Assembly (NCBI GenBank): GCA_033283165.1
Contig: JAWMQL010000001.1
Span: forward strand, 558,001 to 622,000
Length of the DNA: 64,000 nt
Source: JAWMQL01 sp033283165
Lineage (GTDB): Bacteria > Pseudomonadota > Gammaproteobacteria > Pseudomonadales > Halieaceae
Reading direction: 5' to 3'
Part shown: positions 39,262-48,817 of the stretch, piece by piece
Layout: each line of letters starts with the position of its first letter
How positions within the stretch are numbered: position 1 is the stretch's first letter
Program-made: the position numbers and the translations under genes
The notes under the pieces: generated by a model
Seen by the model: the letters and a program-made list of their open reading frames with translations, nothing else
What the model was told of the DNA's origin: nothing
Databases searched by the model: none

Positions 39262-39290
39262 TTGTGTTATTCAATGGTCAAGCCTATGAT
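39262..39290 (+). promoter_or_regulatory. Candidate sigma70 promoter of leuCDB
   Basis: TTGTGT (39262-39267), 17 bp, TATGAT (39285-39290), in an AT-rich stretch 23 bp from the LysR palindrome. The leader to leuC would be about 75 nt. No leucine-rich leader peptide is seen. Confidence 0.5.
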
Positions 39291-39370
39291 TCTCGCCCTG
39301 GATCACCCCGGGCGTGCCGCTGTCGCGAGCATTGCGGGGCGACAACCCATTGGAACTGCAGAGGTGCAAC

Positions 39371-40798
39371 ATGGCTGGCCAGACGCTCTATGACAAATTA
39401 TGGCAGCTCCACCTGGTGGAGCAGCGTGATGATGGCAGCGCACTCATTTACATCGACCGGCACCTGATCCACGAGGTGACTTCCCCGCAGGCCTTCGAGG
39501 GCCTGCGGCTGGCAGGGCGGCGGCCCTGGCGGCGGGACGCCAACCTGGCGGTTCCGGACCACAATGTACCGACCGAGGCGAGTGAGCGTGCCGGTGGTGT
39601 GGCCAGCATCGCCGACCCGGTTTCCAAGCTGCAGGTCCAGACCCTGGACGAGAACTGCGCCGATTTCGACCTGGTGAAGTACGACATCAACGACGTGCGC
39701 CAGGGTATTGTGCATGTCGTGGGGCCGGAGCAGGGGGCTACCCTGCCGGGCATGACCGTGGTCTGCGGTGACTCCCACACCTCCACCCATGGAGCGCTGG
39801 GCGCCCTGGCCCACGGTATCGGCACCAGCGAGGTGGAACATGTGCTGGCAACCCAGTGCCTGGTCCAGAAGAAGATGAAGAACATGCTGGTGCGGGTGGA
39901 TGGACGCCTGCAACCGGGTGTCAGCGCCAAGGATGTGGCTCTGGCGGTGATCGGCCACATCGGTACCGCGGGCGGCACCGGATTCGCCATCGAATTCGGC
40001 GGTGAGGTTGTTCGTGACATGAGCATGGAAGGGCGTATGACACTGTGCAACATGTCCATCGAGGCGGGCGCCCGGATGGGCATGATCGCGGTGGACGACA
40101 CCACCCTCGACTACGTCCGGGGTCGGACCTACGCCCCCCGGGGGGAACTGTGGGATGCCGCCGAAACCGCCTGGCGCGAGTTGCACTCTGACGCGGACGC
40201 CGAGTTCGACAGGGTCGTCGAGTTGCACGGCGAGGACATCAAGCCCCAGGTGACCTGGGGAACCTCCCCGGAAATGGTCCTGCCCGTGGACGGCAGGGTG
40301 CCCGACCCGGCGAACGCCAGCAATCCCACCCGGAAACTGGCGATCGAGCGCGCCCTGGAATACATGGGGCTGGCGGCGGGCCAGGCGATTACCGATATCC
40401 GGCCCGACCGGGTATTTATCGGTTCCTGTACCAACTCCCGGATCGAGGACCTGCGCGCAGCGGCCGAGGTGGTCAAGGGACGCAAGATAGCAGCCTCGAT
40501 CAAGCAGGCGCTGGTGGTGCCGGGATCCGGTGAAGTCAAGAAGCAGGCCGAGGCCGAGGGCCTGGACAAGATTTTCATCGAGGCAGGGATGGAGTGGCGC
40601 CTGCCGGGCTGCTCCATGTGCCTGGCCATGAACGCCGACAAGCTCGGCCCGGGTGAACACTGCGCGTCGACGTCGAACCGCAATTTCGAGGGCCGCCAGG
40701 GCTTCGGTGGCCGCACCCACCTGGTCAGCCCGGCCATGGCTGCGGCGGCCGCGGTCGCCGGGCATTTCGTCGACGTGCGCAACTGGCAGGAGAATTGA
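39371..40798 (+). CDS. leuC: 3-isopropylmalate dehydratase large subunit
   Basis: 475 aa. With LeuD it isomerises 2-isopropylmalate to 3-isopropylmalate in leucine synthesis, using a 4Fe-4S cluster. Motifs: VVCGDSHTSTHGALGALAHG, IGSCTNSRIEDL with the first cluster Cys, and LPGCSMCLAMNAD with the other two. The ATG at 39371 follows GAGGTGCAAC. It is the first gene of the leuC-leuD-leuB-asd run and is downstream of the divergent lysR. Confidence 0.97.
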   Translation: MAGQTLYDKLWQLHLVEQRDDGSALIYIDRHLIHEVTSPQAFEGLRLAGRRPWRRDANLAVPDHNVPTEASERAGGVASIADPVSKLQVQTLDENCADFDLVKYDINDVRQGIVHVVGPEQGATLPGMTVVCGDSHTSTHGALGALAHGIGTSEVEHVLATQCLVQKKMKNMLVRVDGRLQPGVSAKDVALAVIGHIGTAGGTGFAIEFGGEVVRDMSMEGRMTLCNMSIEAGARMGMIAVDDTTLDYVRGRTYAPRGELWDAAETAWRELHSDADAEFDRVVELHGEDIKPQVTWGTSPEMVLPVDGRVPDPANASNPTRKLAIERALEYMGLAAGQAITDIRPDRVFIGSCTNSRIEDLRAAAEVVKGRKIAASIKQALVVPGSGEVKKQAEAEGLDKIFIEAGMEWRLPGCSMCLAMNADKLGPGEHCASTSNRNFEGRQGFGGRTHLVSPAMAAAAAVAGHFVDVRNWQEN

Positions 40799-40800
40799 GC

Positions 40801-41448
40801 ATGAAGAGTTTTACTGTGATGCAGGGCCTGGTTGCTCCCATGGACCGTGCCAACGTCGATACCGACCTCATCATTCCGAAACAATTTCTCAAGTCCATCA
40901 AGCGCAGCGGCTTTGGCCCCAACCTGTTTGACGAATTGCGTTACCTGGACGAGGGCCAGCCCGGAATGGATAACAGCGCGCGGCCACTGAACCCCGAGTT
41001 TCCGCTCAACCAGGCCCGTTACGCAGGCGCCTCGATACTGCTGGCGCGGGAGAACTTCGGTTGTGGATCCAGTCGCGAGCACGCCCCCTGGGCGCTTGAC
41101 GATTTCGGTTTTCGCTGTGTCATCGCCCCGAGCTACGCCGATATCTTCTACAACAACTGTTTCAAGAACGGCCTGTTGCCCGTGGTCCTGCCCGACGCGG
41201 TGGTAGATCAGCTGTTCAGGGAAATGTACGCACAGGAAGGCTACCAGTTGACGGTAGATCTCGAGCAGAAGCAGGTGGTCACCCCGGCGGGGGAAACCTT
41301 TGCTTTCGAGGTGGATGATTTCCGGCGCCACTGCCTGCTGCAAGGGCTGGATGAAATCGGGCTGACGCTGCAGAGCGCCGATGCCATTCGCCAGTTCGAG
41401 CAACGCTATCGCCAGAGTTCGCCCTGGCTGTTCGACGCCATCAACTAA
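40801..41448 (+). CDS. leuD: 3-isopropylmalate dehydratase small subunit
   Basis: 215 aa from ATG 40801, with the CAGGAG site only 2-3 nt after the leuC stop; a TTG two codons upstream is rejected. Family motifs: APMDRANVDTDLIIPKQFLK, ENFGCGSSREHAPWALDDFG, and FYNNCFKNGLLPVVL. It supplies the substrate-specific swivel domain of the LeuCD enzyme. Confidence 0.97.
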   Translation: MKSFTVMQGLVAPMDRANVDTDLIIPKQFLKSIKRSGFGPNLFDELRYLDEGQPGMDNSARPLNPEFPLNQARYAGASILLARENFGCGSSREHAPWALDDFGFRCVIAPSYADIFYNNCFKNGLLPVVLPDAVVDQLFREMYAQEGYQLTVDLEQKQVVTPAGETFAFEVDDFRRHCLLQGLDEIGLTLQSADAIRQFEQRYRQSSPWLFDAIN

Positions 41449-41488
41449 GGGCATCCCCGCGATCGACTGACTGAGTGGAAAGACAATT

Positions 41489-42580
41489 ATGAGTAAAAAG
41501 ATCCTGGTGCTGCCGGGTGACTACATCGGCCCGGAAATCGTCTCCGAGGCAGTGAAGGTGCTGCAACGGGTGGATGACCAGTTCGGCCTGGGCCTGGAAC
41601 TGGAGTATGGCCTGCTGGGTGGTGCGGCACTGGATGCCCACGGCGTGCCGCTGCCCGAGGATACCCTGGCGGCAGCGCGAGCGGCCGACGCCATCCTGCT
41701 CGGCGCGGTGGGTGGACCGAAATGGGATGACGTGGACCGGGCCCTGCGGCCGGAAAAAGGCCTGCTGGGAATCCGCTCGGAACTGGCCCTGTTCGGCAAC
41801 CTGCGCCCGGCCATTCTTTACCCGCAACTGGCCAATGCCTCGAGCCTCAAGCCGGAACTGGTGGCCGGTCTCGATATCCTGATTGTGCGTGAGTTGACCG
41901 GCGGTATCTACTTCGGTGAGCCGCGCGGCATTCGTACCCTGGACAATGGTGAACGCGAGGGATTCAACACCTACCGCTACAGCGAGTCCGAGGTGCGTCG
42001 CATCGCCCACCTCGCGTTTGACCTGGCCGGCAAGCGCGATCGGCGGGTGTGCTCGGTGGACAAGGCCAACGTGCTGGAGGCGACGATCCTGTGGCGTGAG
42101 GTGATGGCAGAGGTCGGTCGGGAATACCCCGACATCGAACTCAGCCACATGTATGTCGATAACGCGGCCATGCAACTGGTGCGGGCGCCGAAGCAGTTCG
42201 ACGTGATGGTCACGGGCAATATGTTCGGCGACATACTGTCTGACGCGGCGGCCATGTTGACCGGTTCCATCGGTATGCTGCCTTCGGCTTCGCTGGACCA
42301 GCAGGGCCGGGGTATGTACGAGCCCTGCCACGGCACCGCACCGGACATTGCCGGCCAGGGCAAGGCCAACCCGCTGGCGACCATTCTTTCGGCGGCCATG
42401 ATGCTGCGCTACACCCTGGCGGCCCCGGAAGCCGCCCGGGCGATCGAGGAAGCGGTCAGCAAGGTGCTGGACCAGGGCCTGCGTACCCCGGATATTCATT
42501 CCGAGGGTATGAAGCTGGTGGGAACGGTGGACATGGGCGACGCGGTCGTCGCGGCCCTGAACGGAGAATGGACAGTATGA
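41489..42580 (+). CDS. leuB: 3-isopropylmalate dehydrogenase
   Basis: 363 aa. It oxidatively decarboxylates 3-isopropylmalate with NAD. Motifs: the N-terminal VLPGDYIGPEIVSEAV, the VRELTGGIYFGEPRG segment, and the metal-binding VTGNMFGDILSDAAAML. It ends in an ATGA overlap with asd. Confidence 0.97.
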   Translation: MSKKILVLPGDYIGPEIVSEAVKVLQRVDDQFGLGLELEYGLLGGAALDAHGVPLPEDTLAAARAADAILLGAVGGPKWDDVDRALRPEKGLLGIRSELALFGNLRPAILYPQLANASSLKPELVAGLDILIVRELTGGIYFGEPRGIRTLDNGEREGFNTYRYSESEVRRIAHLAFDLAGKRDRRVCSVDKANVLEATILWREVMAEVGREYPDIELSHMYVDNAAMQLVRAPKQFDVMVTGNMFGDILSDAAAMLTGSIGMLPSASLDQQGRGMYEPCHGTAPDIAGQGKANPLATILSAAMMLRYTLAAPEAARAIEEAVSKVLDQGLRTPDIHSEGMKLVGTVDMGDAVVAALNGEWTV

Positions 42581-43602
42581 GCAGTGTATACGACGTGGCC
42601 GTGGTGGGCGCTACCGGCGCGGTTGGCGAAACGATGATCTCTATCCTGGAGGAGCGCAATTTTCCGGTCGGGACGCTGTACCCCTTGGCCAGCAGCCGCT
42701 CCGCGGGCAAAACCGTCATGTTCCGGGGCAGGTCGATCAAGGTGACTGATCTGGCAGAGTTTGATTTCAGCCAGGTCCGGATCGGCCTGTTCTCTGCCGG
42801 TGGTTCACTGTCGGCCGAATATGCGCCGAAGGCCGGAGCCGCAGGTTGCGTGGTAGTGGACAACACTTCCCACTTCCGCCAGGACCCGGAGATTCCGCTG
42901 GTCGTTCCGGAAGTCAATGTCGAGGCGCTGGCGGGCTACAGCAGGCACAATATCGTTGCCAACCCGAACTGTTCCACCATCCAGATGCTGGTGGCCCTGA
43001 AGCCCATATACGACGCGGTGGGCATAGAGAGGATCAATGTCGCGACCTACCAGGCCGTGTCCGGTACCGGCAAGGAGGCGATCGAGGAGTTGGCGGGCCA
43101 GACCGCGCGTCTGCTCAATGGCCAGGACGTCGAATGCAAGGTGTATCCCAAGCAGATTGCGTTTAACGCGCTGCCCCATATCGACACCTTCCAGGATAAC
43201 GGCTACACCCGGGAAGAGATGAAGATGGTGTGGGAAACCCGCAAGATTTTCGGCGACGAAAGCATTCAGGTGAATCCCACCTGTGTCCGGATTCCCGTTT
43301 TCTACGGGCACTCAGAGGCCGTCCACATCGAGACGGTCGATCGCATCTCCGCCGAGGAGGCGCGCGCCCTGTTGCAGGCTGCGCCGGGCGTGACCGTAAT
43401 CGATGAACGCCGGGACGGCGGGTATCCCACGGCGGTGGGAGACGCTGCCGGCAAGGACCCCGTCTTCGTGGGCCGGATTCGGGAGGATATCTCGCATCCG
43501 CGGGGCCTGGACATGTGGATCGTGTCCGACAACGTGCGTAAGGGGGCTGCCCTGAATAGTGTGCAAATTGCCGAGAGCTTAATCAGCACTTATCTTGATT
43601 AA
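42577..43602 (+). CDS. asd: Aspartate-semialdehyde dehydrogenase
   Basis: 341 aa, start ATG at 42577 inside the leuB stop (ATGA). It reduces aspartyl phosphate to the semialdehyde that feeds threonine, methionine, lysine and peptidoglycan. NADP motif AVVGATGAVGETMISILEER; catalytic Cys in NPNCSTIQMLVAL; the substrate-binding ATYQAVSGTGKEAIEE. It is the usual neighbour of leuB in Pseudomonas-type genomes. Confidence 0.96.
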   Translation: MSSVYDVAVVGATGAVGETMISILEERNFPVGTLYPLASSRSAGKTVMFRGRSIKVTDLAEFDFSQVRIGLFSAGGSLSAEYAPKAGAAGCVVVDNTSHFRQDPEIPLVVPEVNVEALAGYSRHNIVANPNCSTIQMLVALKPIYDAVGIERINVATYQAVSGTGKEAIEELAGQTARLLNGQDVECKVYPKQIAFNALPHIDTFQDNGYTREEMKMVWETRKIFGDESIQVNPTCVRIPVFYGHSEAVHIETVDRISAEEARALLQAAPGVTVIDERRDGGYPTAVGDAAGKDPVFVGRIREDISHPRGLDMWIVSDNVRKGAALNSVQIAESLISTYLD

Positions 43603-43770
43603 TCTGTTTACATTTCACATACTTGAGCCGACTATATAAAGAATTGCTGCAGTTTTTCGCGCTAACCGGGGCAAAAAGGGGGGTGCGGAATTTGACGCTG
43701 CGGCGGTTTCGGTCGGGCCGGGGGAGGCCTGTAAAGGAATAGCAGGACAATAAATAACAAAGGCGTAGCC

Positions 43771-46047
43771 ATGGCTAGGAAGAAAATCGCGGCAGTCGTT
43801 CTTTCTCTGGGATGTTTTAGCGCCAGTTCGGCGTACAGCCTGGGCCTGGGAGACCTGAGCCTGGAGTCGTTTCTCAACGAGCCATTCCGGGCCAGGGTGA
43901 ATCTGCTCAACCTGGGCGGTCTGCACGAGGACCAGATTCGCATCAAGCTGGCAACTACCGAGGATTTTGATCGCCTGGGCGTGGATCGTGCGTACTTCCT
44001 CACCAGCCTCACGTTCGAAGTCGAGGTCGACGAGACGGGCAAGGGGCAAATCGTTATCAGTTCCCAGGACCCGGTGCTGGAGCCCTACCTGGACTTTATC
44101 GTGGAAGCGCGCTGGCCCTCCGGGCGTCTGCTGCGCGAATATACGGTGCTGGTAGATCCTCCCACTTTTGACACCTCGACACCCGTGGTGTCTGCCTCCC
44201 AGCGCGTTTCGGAAGTGGAGGGCAGCCCGGATCCCCGGGCAAAAAAAAACGATAAATCGGCGGTAAGCGAGGGCACCCGGGTCGATGTGCGTAAAAGCGA
44301 TCTCGCCCCCGGCGCCATGCCCGAGCGGGAATACTGGTCGGAAACCGCCGGCAGGCCCGCGCCGGGCAGCCGCTACCTGATACGCCGCGACGAGACCCTT
44401 TGGAGCATCGCCGCTAAGGCTGCCCCGGAGGGTGTCTCGGTGTACCAGACCATGCTCGAAATCCAGCGCCTGAACCCGGACGCCTTCCTGGACGGCAATA
44501 TCAACCGGATCAAGGCGGGTTACATCATTTACCTGCCGGGCGCGGGCGAAATCAGCGAGGCTGACCAGAGCGCGGCCATCGAAGAGGTCAGGCAGCAAAA
44601 CGCCGAGTGGCGCGAGGGTGTCTCCTCCCTGGAGCGACGCGGGCTGGCCCGACCCAGCCTGCGAATCTCGGCAGATCCGGTGAGCGGCGACCAGGGCGGC
44701 GGCCCTGGTGGCGCGGATGAGACGGTCTCCGCCGCCGCGGGTTCCGACGCGGCTGACGAGCAGGCGGATAGCGACGGCCTGGCGCAGCTGGAAATGGAGG
44801 AACGCGTGGTGGCGATGGAGCAGCAGGTGGAGACGCTGCAGCGTATCGTCAGTCTGAAGGACGAGCAGATAGCGGCATTGCAGCAAGCCCTGGCGGATGC
44901 CGAGGCCGAAGCGACAGATCAGGCTGGATCGGAGCCTGTTCTGCAACCGGACCTGGAAGCGGTAGCGGATGATACCGGGGAAGTCAGCGGGGCACCGGCC
45001 GATACTGCGATGACAGAACCTGCCGCCCCGGCTCCGGCCCCGCAACCTGCGCCGAAGGCCGAGCCCGCGGTGCCCACCGCCGGTCCGCAGAGCAGCGAGC
45101 AGGACGGCGGGCTGATGAGCAAGCTGGTCTATGGCCTGGTGGCACTGGCCGTGGCCATCATTGCGCTGCTGCTGTGGCGGCGGCGCTCCTCTGGCGAGGA
45201 GGAAGCGCTCGAGCAGGCGGCGCCCGTGGCGAGCCGGGACGACGCCTTTGCCGGAGTCGAACTGGGCGATCCGCTGCTGGATGTACAGGAAAACGGCGAC
45301 GATGAGCGCGCCACGGACGAGTTTGACCTGGCGGCGACCGTAACCGATATGCCCGCTGTGGGCCCGGAAGACGACAATCGAGGCTACGGCCAGCGCCGCC
45401 ACGACGAATACGCCTCTGACGTGGACACCGGTGATGCCCTGGCGGAGGCCGATATTTACATAGCCTACGGTCGCTACCCACAGGCGGTCGAACTGTTGCG
45501 CACGGCGATTGCCAATGAGCCTGGCAATCCGGCCTACCACCTGAAGCTGATGGAGATCGCATCAGAGACCAGTGATCGGGCGGAACTGGAGCGACAGTAT
45601 GCGGAATTGCAGGCTATCGGTGACAACAACTGCCTGGCCCAGGCTGACGCCCTGCTGGGCAGGGACCAGGGCGCCGGTCTGGATAATAACCCGCTCGGCG
45701 ACCTGGACAGCAGCGCAGAGGATTTGTCGCCGCCGCCCGAACTTGCCGGTGGCAGCGAACCACTGGAGGCCGACTTTTCCGGACTGGAAATCGATATTGC
45801 CGGTGACGACCAGGAAGAACTTGACCTCAGCGCCGACTTTGAACAGCCCGCCGGCCTGAACGGCGAGGACGAGAGCCTGGTGGTCGCAGCTGAGGGCAAT
45901 GAGATGTCCACCAAGCTGGACCTGGCCCGGGCCTACCTCGATATGGGCGACACTGACGGGGCACGCCAGATTCTCGAGGAAGTCATCGCGGAGGGTAGCG
46001 AGGAGCAGGAGCAGGAGGCCCGCTCACTACTGGCACGCATTGGCTGA
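43771..46047 (+). CDS. fimV: FimV-family pilus/motility assembly protein
   Basis: 758 aa. Signal peptide at residues 1-23 and the FimV core domain (LESFLNEPFRARVNLLNLGG). A LysM domain (RYLIRRDETLWSIAAKAAPE, near residue 210) binds peptidoglycan, and a coiled coil (MEQQVETLQRIVSLKDEQIA) follows. Then come a Pro/Ala linker, a TM helix (LVYGLVALAVAIIALLLWRR) and an acidic cytoplasmic part with TPR-like repeats. The C-terminal FimV motif (STKLDLARAYLDMGDTDGAR) is intact. It promotes type IV pilus/polar assembly. It overlaps truA by 8 nt. Confidence 0.93.
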   Translation: MARKKIAAVVLSLGCFSASSAYSLGLGDLSLESFLNEPFRARVNLLNLGGLHEDQIRIKLATTEDFDRLGVDRAYFLTSLTFEVEVDETGKGQIVISSQDPVLEPYLDFIVEARWPSGRLLREYTVLVDPPTFDTSTPVVSASQRVSEVEGSPDPRAKKNDKSAVSEGTRVDVRKSDLAPGAMPEREYWSETAGRPAPGSRYLIRRDETLWSIAAKAAPEGVSVYQTMLEIQRLNPDAFLDGNINRIKAGYIIYLPGAGEISEADQSAAIEEVRQQNAEWREGVSSLERRGLARPSLRISADPVSGDQGGGPGGADETVSAAAGSDAADEQADSDGLAQLEMEERVVAMEQQVETLQRIVSLKDEQIAALQQALADAEAEATDQAGSEPVLQPDLEAVADDTGEVSGAPADTAMTEPAAPAPAPQPAPKAEPAVPTAGPQSSEQDGGLMSKLVYGLVALAVAIIALLLWRRRSSGEEEALEQAAPVASRDDAFAGVELGDPLLDVQENGDDERATDEFDLAATVTDMPAVGPEDDNRGYGQRRHDEYASDVDTGDALAEADIYIAYGRYPQAVELLRTAIANEPGNPAYHLKLMEIASETSDRAELERQYAELQAIGDNNCLAQADALLGRDQGAGLDNNPLGDLDSSAEDLSPPPELAGGSEPLEADFSGLEIDIAGDDQEELDLSADFEQPAGLNGEDESLVVAAEGNEMSTKLDLARAYLDMGDTDGARQILEEVIAEGSEEQEQEARSLLARIG

Positions 46048-46879
46048 TACCTGGCGCCGCCTGGCGGCGCAGGCCCTTCCCCCGGAAACCCGCATAGCCT
46101 GCCGCGTAGAGTACGACGGCAGCGCGTTCAATGGCTGGCAATTACAACCGGGAAATGAGGTTCGTACGGTACAGGGTGAGTTGGAAGCCGCCCTGTCCGC
46201 CGTGGCGGACGCGCCAATCAGGGTGCATTGTGCCGGGCGTACGGACACCGGTGTTCACGGTTTTGCCCAGATCATTCATTTTGATCCCGCGGTTTCCCGC
46301 AGTCCCAAGTCCTGGGTCATGGGCGGCAATGCCAACCTGCCCCCGGAAATATGCCTGCACTGGGCGCAGCCGACGGCAGCGGATTTTCACGCCCGCTTCA
46401 GCGCGGTAGCGCGTCGCTATCGCTACCTGGTGGCCAATGCGCCGGTGCGGCCGGCGCTGCTGCGGAACCAGTTGAGCTGGTGTCGCTACCCGCTGGATGA
46501 ACAGTGCATGCACCGGGAGGCACAGGCATTGCTGGGTGAGCAGGATTTCAGCGCCTTCCGGGCGGCGACCTGTCAATCCAGTACTCCCATGCGCGAGGTG
46601 CAGTCGGTGACCGTGTTTCGCCGCGCAGAGTTGGTGGTTATCGATATTCAGGCCAACGCCTTCCTGCACCACATGGTGCGCAATATCGCCGGGTCCCTGA
46701 TGGCGGTGGGCAGTGGTCGCCGGCAGGAGGGCTGGATAGCGGAGCTGTTACAGGGCCGTGATCGCCGGATCGCGGCGGATACCGCGTCTCCTCACGGACT
46801 GTACCTGGTCGAGGTACTGTACCCGCCGCGCTTCGACCTGCCGGCAACGCCGGAGGGTCCGCTACTGCTGTCGCGTTAA
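46040..46879 (+). CDS. truA: tRNA pseudouridine(38-40) synthase
   Basis: 279 aa from TTG 46040, which overlaps the end of fimV; no ATG or GTG lies between the in-frame upstream stop and the conserved start. It isomerises uridines 38-40 in tRNA anticodon arms. The catalytic Asp is in CAGRTDTGVHGFAQIIHF; other motifs are GGNANLPPEI and NAFLHHMVRNIAGSLM. TTG plus overlap implies translational coupling to fimV. Confidence 0.93.
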   Translation: MADTWRRLAAQALPPETRIACRVEYDGSAFNGWQLQPGNEVRTVQGELEAALSAVADAPIRVHCAGRTDTGVHGFAQIIHFDPAVSRSPKSWVMGGNANLPPEICLHWAQPTAADFHARFSAVARRYRYLVANAPVRPALLRNQLSWCRYPLDEQCMHREAQALLGEQDFSAFRAATCQSSTPMREVQSVTVFRRAELVVIDIQANAFLHHMVRNIAGSLMAVGSGRRQEGWIAELLQGRDRRIAADTASPHGLYLVEVLYPPRFDLPATPEGPLLLSR

Positions 46880-46940
46880 AGACACTGACGCGGCCGATCT
46901 GCTATCATTCGGCTCCTTTTTTGTTCGGGTTATTCAAGCG

Positions 46941-47573
46941 GTGAGCTACACGCGGGTCAAAATCTGCGGCATAACCCGGGTCGAGGACGCCAGGGCGGTG
47001 GCCGAGGCCGGGGCGGATGCGCTGGGACTGGTATTTTACGGTGCCAGCCCGCGGGCGGTAAGGTTGGAACAGGCGATAGAGATAGCTGCAGCGGCGGCGC
47101 CTTTTCTCTCGCTGGTCGGCCTGTTTGTGAACGAACCGGAACAGGAGATAGCGCGTATTCTCTCCAGGGTGCCACTGGATATGCTGCAGTTCCACGGCGA
47201 CGAGCCGCCGTCATTCTGCGCGGGGTTCCAGCGGCCCTACATCAAGGGGCTGCGGGTGCGTCCTGATATGGACCTGGCGCGCCAGGCCGCTGACTACTCT
47301 CAGGCCAGGGCGCTACTGCTGGACAACTGGCAGGAGGGGGTGCCGGGAGGTACCGGCCAGCCTTTCGACTGGCAGCTGGCGCAGGTTGCATTGCCCCGGC
47401 CGATGATCCTGGCAGGTGGATTGAACCCCGACAATGTGGCAACGGCCATTTCACAACTGGCACCGGCGGCGGTCGACGTCAGCGGTGGTGTGGAGTCCGC
47501 GCCGGGCATCAAGGATCCGGATCGGGTACGGGATTTTGTGTCTGCGGTGCGAGCTGCGGACCACGACAACTGA
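46941..47573 (+). CDS. trpF: Phosphoribosylanthranilate isomerase
   Basis: 210 aa from GTG 46941; the longer ORF overlaps truA and is rejected. The (beta-alpha)8 enzyme converts PRA to CdRP in tryptophan synthesis. N-terminal VKICGITRVEDARAVAEAGA holds the catalytic Cys, and the catalytic Asp is near VDVSGGVESAPGIKD, by similarity. It is the first gene of trpF-trpB-trpA. Confidence 0.94.
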   Translation: MSYTRVKICGITRVEDARAVAEAGADALGLVFYGASPRAVRLEQAIEIAAAAAPFLSLVGLFVNEPEQEIARILSRVPLDMLQFHGDEPPSFCAGFQRPYIKGLRVRPDMDLARQAADYSQARALLLDNWQEGVPGGTGQPFDWQLAQVALPRPMILAGGLNPDNVATAISQLAPAAVDVSGGVESAPGIKDPDRVRDFVSAVRAADHDN

Positions 47574-47583
47574 AGGTAAGCGA

Positions 47584-48804
47584 ATGACTACTGATGTAAA
47601 GCAGGCGCGATTCGATAGCGTACCGGACGAGCAGGGACGTTTCGGAATCTATGGCGGCAAGTTCGTCGCGGAAACCCTCATGTCCGCCCTGGCGGAACTG
47701 GAAGCCCTGTACCGGCAGCTCGCCGCGGAGCCCGAGTTCCAGCGCGAAATAGACTACGACCTGGCCCATTACGTGGGTCGCCCATCGCCGCTTTATGAGG
47801 CACAGCGCTGGTCGGACCAGGTCGGCGGTGCCCGGATATTCCTCAAGCGAGAGGACCTGAATCACACCGGTGCGCACAAGGTCAACAACTGTATCGGCCA
47901 GGCCCTGCTGGCAAAGTACATGGGCAAGAAACGCGTCATCGCGGAAACCGGCGCCGGTCAGCACGGTGTGGCCACGGCTACCATTGCCGCGCGCCTGGGC
48001 CTGGAGTGCCAGGTGTTCATGGGTGAGGAAGACGTACGCCGGCAGGCGCTGAATGTCTATCGCATGAAACTGCTGGGCGCTGAGGTGATTCCCGTTACCT
48101 CGGGCTCGCGCACCCTCAAGGACGCCATGAATGAGGCCATGCGGGACTGGGTCACCAACGTGGATGATACCTTCTACATCATCGGCACTGTGGCTGGTCC
48201 CCACCCTTATCCCATGCTGGTGCGCGACTTCCAGTGTGTGATCGGGCGCGAGGCGAGGGCCCAGTGCCTGGCACAGAACGGCCGGCTGCCGGACGCACTG
48301 GTCGCCTGTGTCGGCGGCGGTTCCAACGCCATCGGCCTGTTCCACCCGTTCCTGGAGGACGAAACCGTGGCCATGTACGGGGTCGAAGCCGGTGGGCACG
48401 GTATAGCCACCGGCCAGCATGCGGCGCCACTCAGCGCCGGTACGCCGGGCGTCCTGCACGGCAATCGCACCTACCTGATGCAGGACGACGACGGCCAGAT
48501 CATTCACACCCACTCGATTTCCGCGGGCCTGGATTATCCCGGGGTCGGTCCGGAACACGCCTGGCTGAAAGACCTCGGCCGGGTACAGTATGTGGCTGTC
48601 AACGACGACGAGGCGCTGGCGGCGTTTCACACCCTGACCCGGGTGGAGGGCATCATGCCGGCGCTGGAGAGCAGTCACGCCCTGGCATACGCCGCCAAAC
48701 TGGCCGCCGACATGACCCCGGAGCAGCACATCGTGGTCAACCTGTCTGGTCGTGGAGACAAGGACATTCACACCGTCGCGCAGATCGACGGCATCGAGTT
48801 TTGA
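47584..48804 (+). CDS. trpB: Tryptophan synthase beta chain
   Basis: 406 aa from ATG 47584, 10 nt after trpF with an AAGGTAAG site. It condenses indole and serine. Motifs: GIYGGKFVAETLMSALAEL, the PLP lysine in EDLNHTGAHKVNNCIGQALL, ETGAGQHGVATATIAARLGL, and CVGGGSNAIGLF. It follows trpF and precedes trpA. Confidence 0.97.
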   Translation: MTTDVKQARFDSVPDEQGRFGIYGGKFVAETLMSALAELEALYRQLAAEPEFQREIDYDLAHYVGRPSPLYEAQRWSDQVGGARIFLKREDLNHTGAHKVNNCIGQALLAKYMGKKRVIAETGAGQHGVATATIAARLGLECQVFMGEEDVRRQALNVYRMKLLGAEVIPVTSGSRTLKDAMNEAMRDWVTNVDDTFYIIGTVAGPHPYPMLVRDFQCVIGREARAQCLAQNGRLPDALVACVGGGSNAIGLFHPFLEDETVAMYGVEAGGHGIATGQHAAPLSAGTPGVLHGNRTYLMQDDDGQIIHTHSISAGLDYPGVGPEHAWLKDLGRVQYVAVNDDEALAAFHTLTRVEGIMPALESSHALAYAAKLAADMTPEQHIVVNLSGRGDKDIHTVAQIDGIEF

Positions 48805-48817
48805 GGGAGGTTTGAAC

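Noticed and set aside
39291..39370. Leucine attenuator leader peptide before leuC
   Set aside because: No short ORF with clustered Leu codons and no paired terminator is visible.
39398..40765. 455-aa minus-strand open frame opposite leuC
   Set aside because: A GC-rich shadow of leuC, which has complete iron-sulfur cysteine motifs.
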